From assembly GCA_037439705.1 (NCBI GenBank), contig JBBIVP010000084.1, positions 1-8,826 of the forward strand: a stretch of 8,826 bases of DNA, in the 5' to 3' direction. The DNA is from JBBIVP01 sp037439705 [NCBI: bacterium]. Its GTDB lineage: Bacteria > JBBIVP01. Below, one piece after another: positions 5,722 through 8,826 of this stretch (position 1 is its first letter; each line of letters opens with the position of its first letter). A model generated the notes under the pieces. The model searched no databases. It saw nothing but the letters and a program-made list of their open reading frames with translations, and was not told where the DNA came from. The position numbers and the translations under genes were made by a program.

Positions 5722-6792
5722 ATGTCCTTGAGGGAATGGATTGCTTTAAGTTTGATAGATGGAGTGGGTCCCATAACCTTTAAGAAAATTCTTGAAAAAG
5801 GCTTGAAACCGGAGACAATTTTTTCGCTTTCAAAAAAGGAACTTGAAGGAACTGGACTTTTAAGGGAGAACCCCATTGAGGTTATAATAAAAAAAGAAAC
5901 CCTGCTCATGGCTGAAAAGATAATAGAAATCTCGGAAAAGAACAGAATAAAAATTCTCACGGTTGAATCTCCCTCATATCCCCTTCTTCTTAAACATATT
6001 CCTGACCCACCTCCTGTTCTTTATGTAATGGGAGATATGAAACCGGATGAAAGGTGTGTAGGGGTAGTGGGTACAAGAACACCCACCGAATATGGAAAAA
6101 TGGTGGCTGAAAAGATTGCCTTTCTTCTTGCATTGAACGGTGTGACTCCTGTAAGCGGAATGGCTTACGGAATTGATAGTATAGTGCATTCTTCAGCCAT
6201 GAATGGAGGTGGAAGAACAATTGCGGTTCTCGGTTCAGGTTTAATGAGGATATATCCTCCGGAACACAAAAACCTTTTCAGAAGAATATGTGAAAACGGA
6301 TGCGCTCTTTCAGAGTATCCACTATATGAAGAGCCCCATATTTCACATTTTCCTCAAAGGAATAGAATCATTTCTGGCATTTCGTCCGCTGTTATTATTG
6401 TTGAAGCGGGCGAAAAAAGTGGTGCTCTGATAACAGCAAAATTTGCGCTCGAGCAGGGAAGGGAGGTATTCGCAGTGCCAGGAAACATAACCTCTGCAAT
6501 GAGCAGGGGGACAAATAAGTTGATAAAAGAGGGAGCAACTCCCTTCACAAGTTTTGAAGACCTTTCCGAGGTTCTCGGTCAGCCTCTTCTTAATTTAAGT
6601 TCCACTAAAGATTTTCTGACCGAGAGCGAGTCCTTGCTTTTGAAATTCATAAAAAATGGAGAGGTATTTTATCCTGAAGATTTGCTATTTCTTTCACAGG
6701 AGAAGGGAACTAATGTATATGAAGTCCTTACATCCCTTGAATTAAAGGGAATTATAAAAAGGACAGAGGGAGGTGGTTTTATTAAGGGATGA
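5722..6792 (+). CDS. dprA: DNA processing protein DprA (Smf)
   Basis: DprA binds incoming single-stranded DNA in the cytoplasm and loads RecA onto it during natural transformation; it is also widespread in non-competent bacteria. The 356-residue protein has a short helical N-terminal (HhH/SAM-like) region (about 1-70), the Rossmann-like DprA domain, and a C-terminal winged helix (about 295-356, SLLLKFIKNGEVFYPEDL to GIIKRTEGG). Family motifs are VGVVGTRTPTEYG (113-125), SGMAYGID (145-152), AVLGSG, FPQRNRIISG (210-219), EAGEKSGALITA (228-239) and VPGN (252-255). Its ATG follows the lysA stop without a gap and has a purine-rich ribosome-binding site, GAGGGGAGAGG (5703-5713), inside lysA. The TGA stop overlaps the topA start as ATGA. 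The dprA-topA pairing is widely conserved among bacteria. Confidence 0.96.
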   Translation: MSLREWIALSLIDGVGPITFKKILEKGLKPETIFSLSKKELEGTGLLRENPIEVIIKKETLLMAEKIIEISEKNRIKILTVESPSYPLLLKHIPDPPPVLYVMGDMKPDERCVGVVGTRTPTEYGKMVAEKIAFLLALNGVTPVSGMAYGIDSIVHSSAMNGGGRTIAVLGSGLMRIYPPEHKNLFRRICENGCALSEYPLYEEPHISHFPQRNRIISGISSAVIIVEAGEKSGALITAKFALEQGREVFAVPGNITSAMSRGTNKLIKEGATPFTSFEDLSEVLGQPLLNLSSTKDFLTESESLLLKFIKNGEVFYPEDLLFLSQEKGTNVYEVLTSLELKGIIKRTEGGGFIKG

Positions 6793-8826
6793 AACTTGTT
6801 ATAGTTGAATCACCTGCCAAAGCAAAAACTATAAAGAGATTTCTTTGAAAGGATTTTGAAGTTATTGCTTCTTACGGGCATATAAAAGACCTTCCAAAGT
6901 CCCGTCTGGGAGTAAAGATAGAGGAAGGATTTGAGCCAGAGTATCAGACTATTCCAGCAAGGAGAGCGAGAATAAAGGAAATGAAGGAGAAGTCATATAA
7001 TGCTGAAATTGTATTTCTTGCTTCAGACCCTGATAGAGAAGGAGAGGCAATAGCCTGGCATATAGCAGAAGAGATAATGGATTCAAAGGTTATAAAAAGG
7101 GCAGTTTTTCACGAGATTACCGAAAAAGGCGTAAAAGAGGGTATAAATAATCCGAGAGAACTTGACGAAAATCTGTATAATGCCCAAAAAGCAAGAAGGG
7201 TGCTTGACAGGCTTGTGGGTTATAAAATTTCTCCGCTTCTTTGGGATAAAGTAAAGAGAGGGATTTCTGCGGGAAGGGTTCAGTCTGTGGCGCTTAAATT
7301 TGTGGTGGAAAGGGAGAAGGAAATAGAAGCTTTTGTCCCGAAGGAGTACTGGACAATTACTGTATTTTTTGAAAAGGACGGTAAAAGGTTTTCTGCGGAG
7401 CTAAGGACAAAAGACCCGATTTCCGATGAAGCAGCTTCAAAGAAAATCGTTGAGGAGATAAATGATAAAGAGTTTATCGTTAAAGAGGTAACAAAAAAGG
7501 AAAGAAGGGTGAATCCCCCACCTCCTTACATTACGAGCACCCTTCAGCAGGATGCATTCAAAAAACTTGGTTTTTCGGCGGAGAGAACGATGAGGGTCGC
7601 TCAGAACCTTTATGAAGGAGTTGATGCAGGTCCTTATGGAAGACTTGGTCTTATTACATACATGAGAACAGATTCTGTAAGGATAGCGGAAGAGGCAATA
7701 GAAAGGGTAAGGCAGGTGATAGAAAATGAATTCGGCAGGGATTATCTTCCTGATAAAGCGAGAATTTACAGGAACAAGGAGTCCGCACAGGATGCCCATG
7801 AGGCAATAAGACCTGCAGATGTTAAAATAACGCCATCATCTATAAAGGAATATATTTCAAAAGATGAAGGTAAACTTTATGAGATCATATGGAGAAGGTT
7901 TCTGGCATGCCAGATGAATCCTGCAGTATATGAAATAATTATCGCTGAACTTGTATGTGGAGATTATGTGTTTAAGGCATCGGGTTCAAGGCTTTTATTT
8001 GATGGTTTTAAAAAGGTTTATGAGGAGGAAAGGGAAGAGGGGGAAGATGGAGCAGGAATTCTTCCAGTTTTGGAAGAGGGGGAGGTTTTAAAACCTGTAG
8101 AAATAAAGCCGGAACAGCACTGGACGAAGCCTCCTCCAAGGTATAACGAAAGCAGTCTCATTAAAGAGCTTGAAGAAAAGGGAATAGGAAGACCCTCAAC
8201 CTACGCTACAATAATTTCAACTCTGAAGAAAAGGGGTTATGTAAAAGTAGAGAATGGAAGGTTCCATCCCACTGCCCTCGGAACTCTTGTCTGTGAAATC
8301 CTCCTTCAGCATTTTGCGGAGATAATGGATACAAATTTTACTGCGAGGATGGAAAGACAACTTGACCTGATAGAAAGGGGAGAAGAGGAATGGAGAAAGA
8401 CAGTTTCCAGTTTTTATTCTTTACTTAAAGAGTATCTCCGTAATGCAGAGAAAGACATAGAAAACTATAAGGGTAAGGGAATAAAGACAGAACTTAAATG
8501 CCCTCTTTGTGGAGGGGAAACATATATAAAGATGGGAAAGAATGGAGAATTCATTGCTTGCGGAAATTATCCCGCCTGTAATTTTTCTTCCAATTTCAAA
8601 AAGGAAAAGGATGGAAAAATTGTCCTTCTATCAGATGAAATTATAGAGGGCAGTTGTCCTCAATGCGGGTCACCGCTTTCTGTAAAGCGGACAAAAAAGG
8701 GGTTGAGGTTTATTGCCTGTTCCTCATATCCAGTCTGTAAGTGGACTTCTTCATACAAAATCGGTGAAAAGTGTCCCTCCTGCGGGGCAGAGCTCGTGGA
8801 AAGGATTTCAAAAAAAGGGAAAATTT
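6789..8826 (+). CDS. topA: DNA topoisomerase I, in-frame TGA at codon 20, runs off the right edge
   Basis: TopA relaxes negative supercoils by cutting one strand through a 5'-phosphotyrosine. About 679 codons are visible. Toprim motifs are MKLVIVESPAKAKTI (catalytic Glu7) and ASDPDREGEAIAWHIA (78-93; D80, D82, E84). The core includes SAGRVQSVALK, the active-site GLITYMRTDS with Tyr291 and Arg293, DAHEAIRP, and EKGIGRPSTYA. Two C4 zinc ribbons follow (first cysteines C571 and C623) and a third begins at C662 and is cut by the window end. Codon 20 (6846-6848) is TGA where relatives usually have Gly (FLG.DFEV). The frame is the same on both sides, so this is a substitution rather than an indel, and no other in-frame stop occurs. 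The next ATG (6981) would lose Glu7, so a restart could not give an active enzyme. The gene overlaps dprA by 4 bp; GGAGGTGG at 6769-6776 is the likely ribosome-binding site. Confidence 0.93.
6846..6848 (+). other. topA: in-frame TGA in topA at a conserved glycine position
   Basis: The codon lies between KTIKRFL and KDFEVIASYGHIKDLP; the equivalent E. coli segment reads [20 protein letters not shown], so TGA replaces Gly. GGA to TGA is one G-to-T change, and GGA is a common Gly codon here. TGA also terminates the aminotransferase, ubiE and dprA genes, so it normally means stop in this genome. Readthrough, recent mutation or a base-call error cannot be separated from sequence alone. Confidence 0.85.

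Noticed and set aside
6846-6848. Genome-wide UGA=Gly genetic code (code 25, Gracilibacteria/SR1)
   Set aside because: TGA is the natural terminator of the aminotransferase (4-bp ATGA overlap), ubiE and dprA, and no other conserved gene in the window has an internal TGA despite many Gly codons.

Overview
The window is A+T-rich bacterial chromosome. The proteins are rich in Lys, Glu and Ile, and arginine is written almost only with AGA/AGG, a bias common in AT-rich thermophiles. A menaquinone-type UbiE/MenG methyltransferase suggests a respiratory quinone. The lineage cannot be fixed from the sequence; a thermophilic or little-cultured phylum is a guess. I found no rRNA, tRNA, CRISPR array or convincing intrinsic terminator.

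Left part (1-1347). A gene starts at the very edge and runs left off the window. After about 330 bp with no gene comes a stand-alone XRE-type regulator (347-703). Next is a gene-poor stretch of about 640 bp. Much of it is the wreck of an IS110-family transposase on the minus strand (about 971-1305): an N-terminal piece joined to a C-terminal piece, with the middle missing and at least one frameshift. A 9-bp direct repeat brackets this relic, and its right-hand copy lies inside the last codons of ubiE.

Middle (1348-4332, minus strand). Three overlapping genes read leftwards: a class III PLP aminotransferase, a protein with a kinase-like motif pattern and no recognised function, and UbiE/MenG. 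They share one promoter with consensus -35 and -10 hexamers, and its predicted transcript starts at or within a base or two of the first ATG.

Right part (4459-8826, plus strand). Reading away from that promoter is lysA (diaminopimelate decarboxylase: lysine and cell-wall synthesis), then dprA (ssDNA/RecA loader), then topA (DNA topoisomerase I), which leaves the window. lysA abuts dprA, and dprA overlaps topA by 4 bp, so they look like one transcription unit.

The most striking observation is an in-frame TGA at codon 20 of topA, at a position where the family usually has Gly. The reading frame is otherwise open and well conserved on both sides. TGA ends three other genes here, so a genome-wide UGA=Gly code does not fit. 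A base error, a lesion, or site-specific readthrough remain possible.
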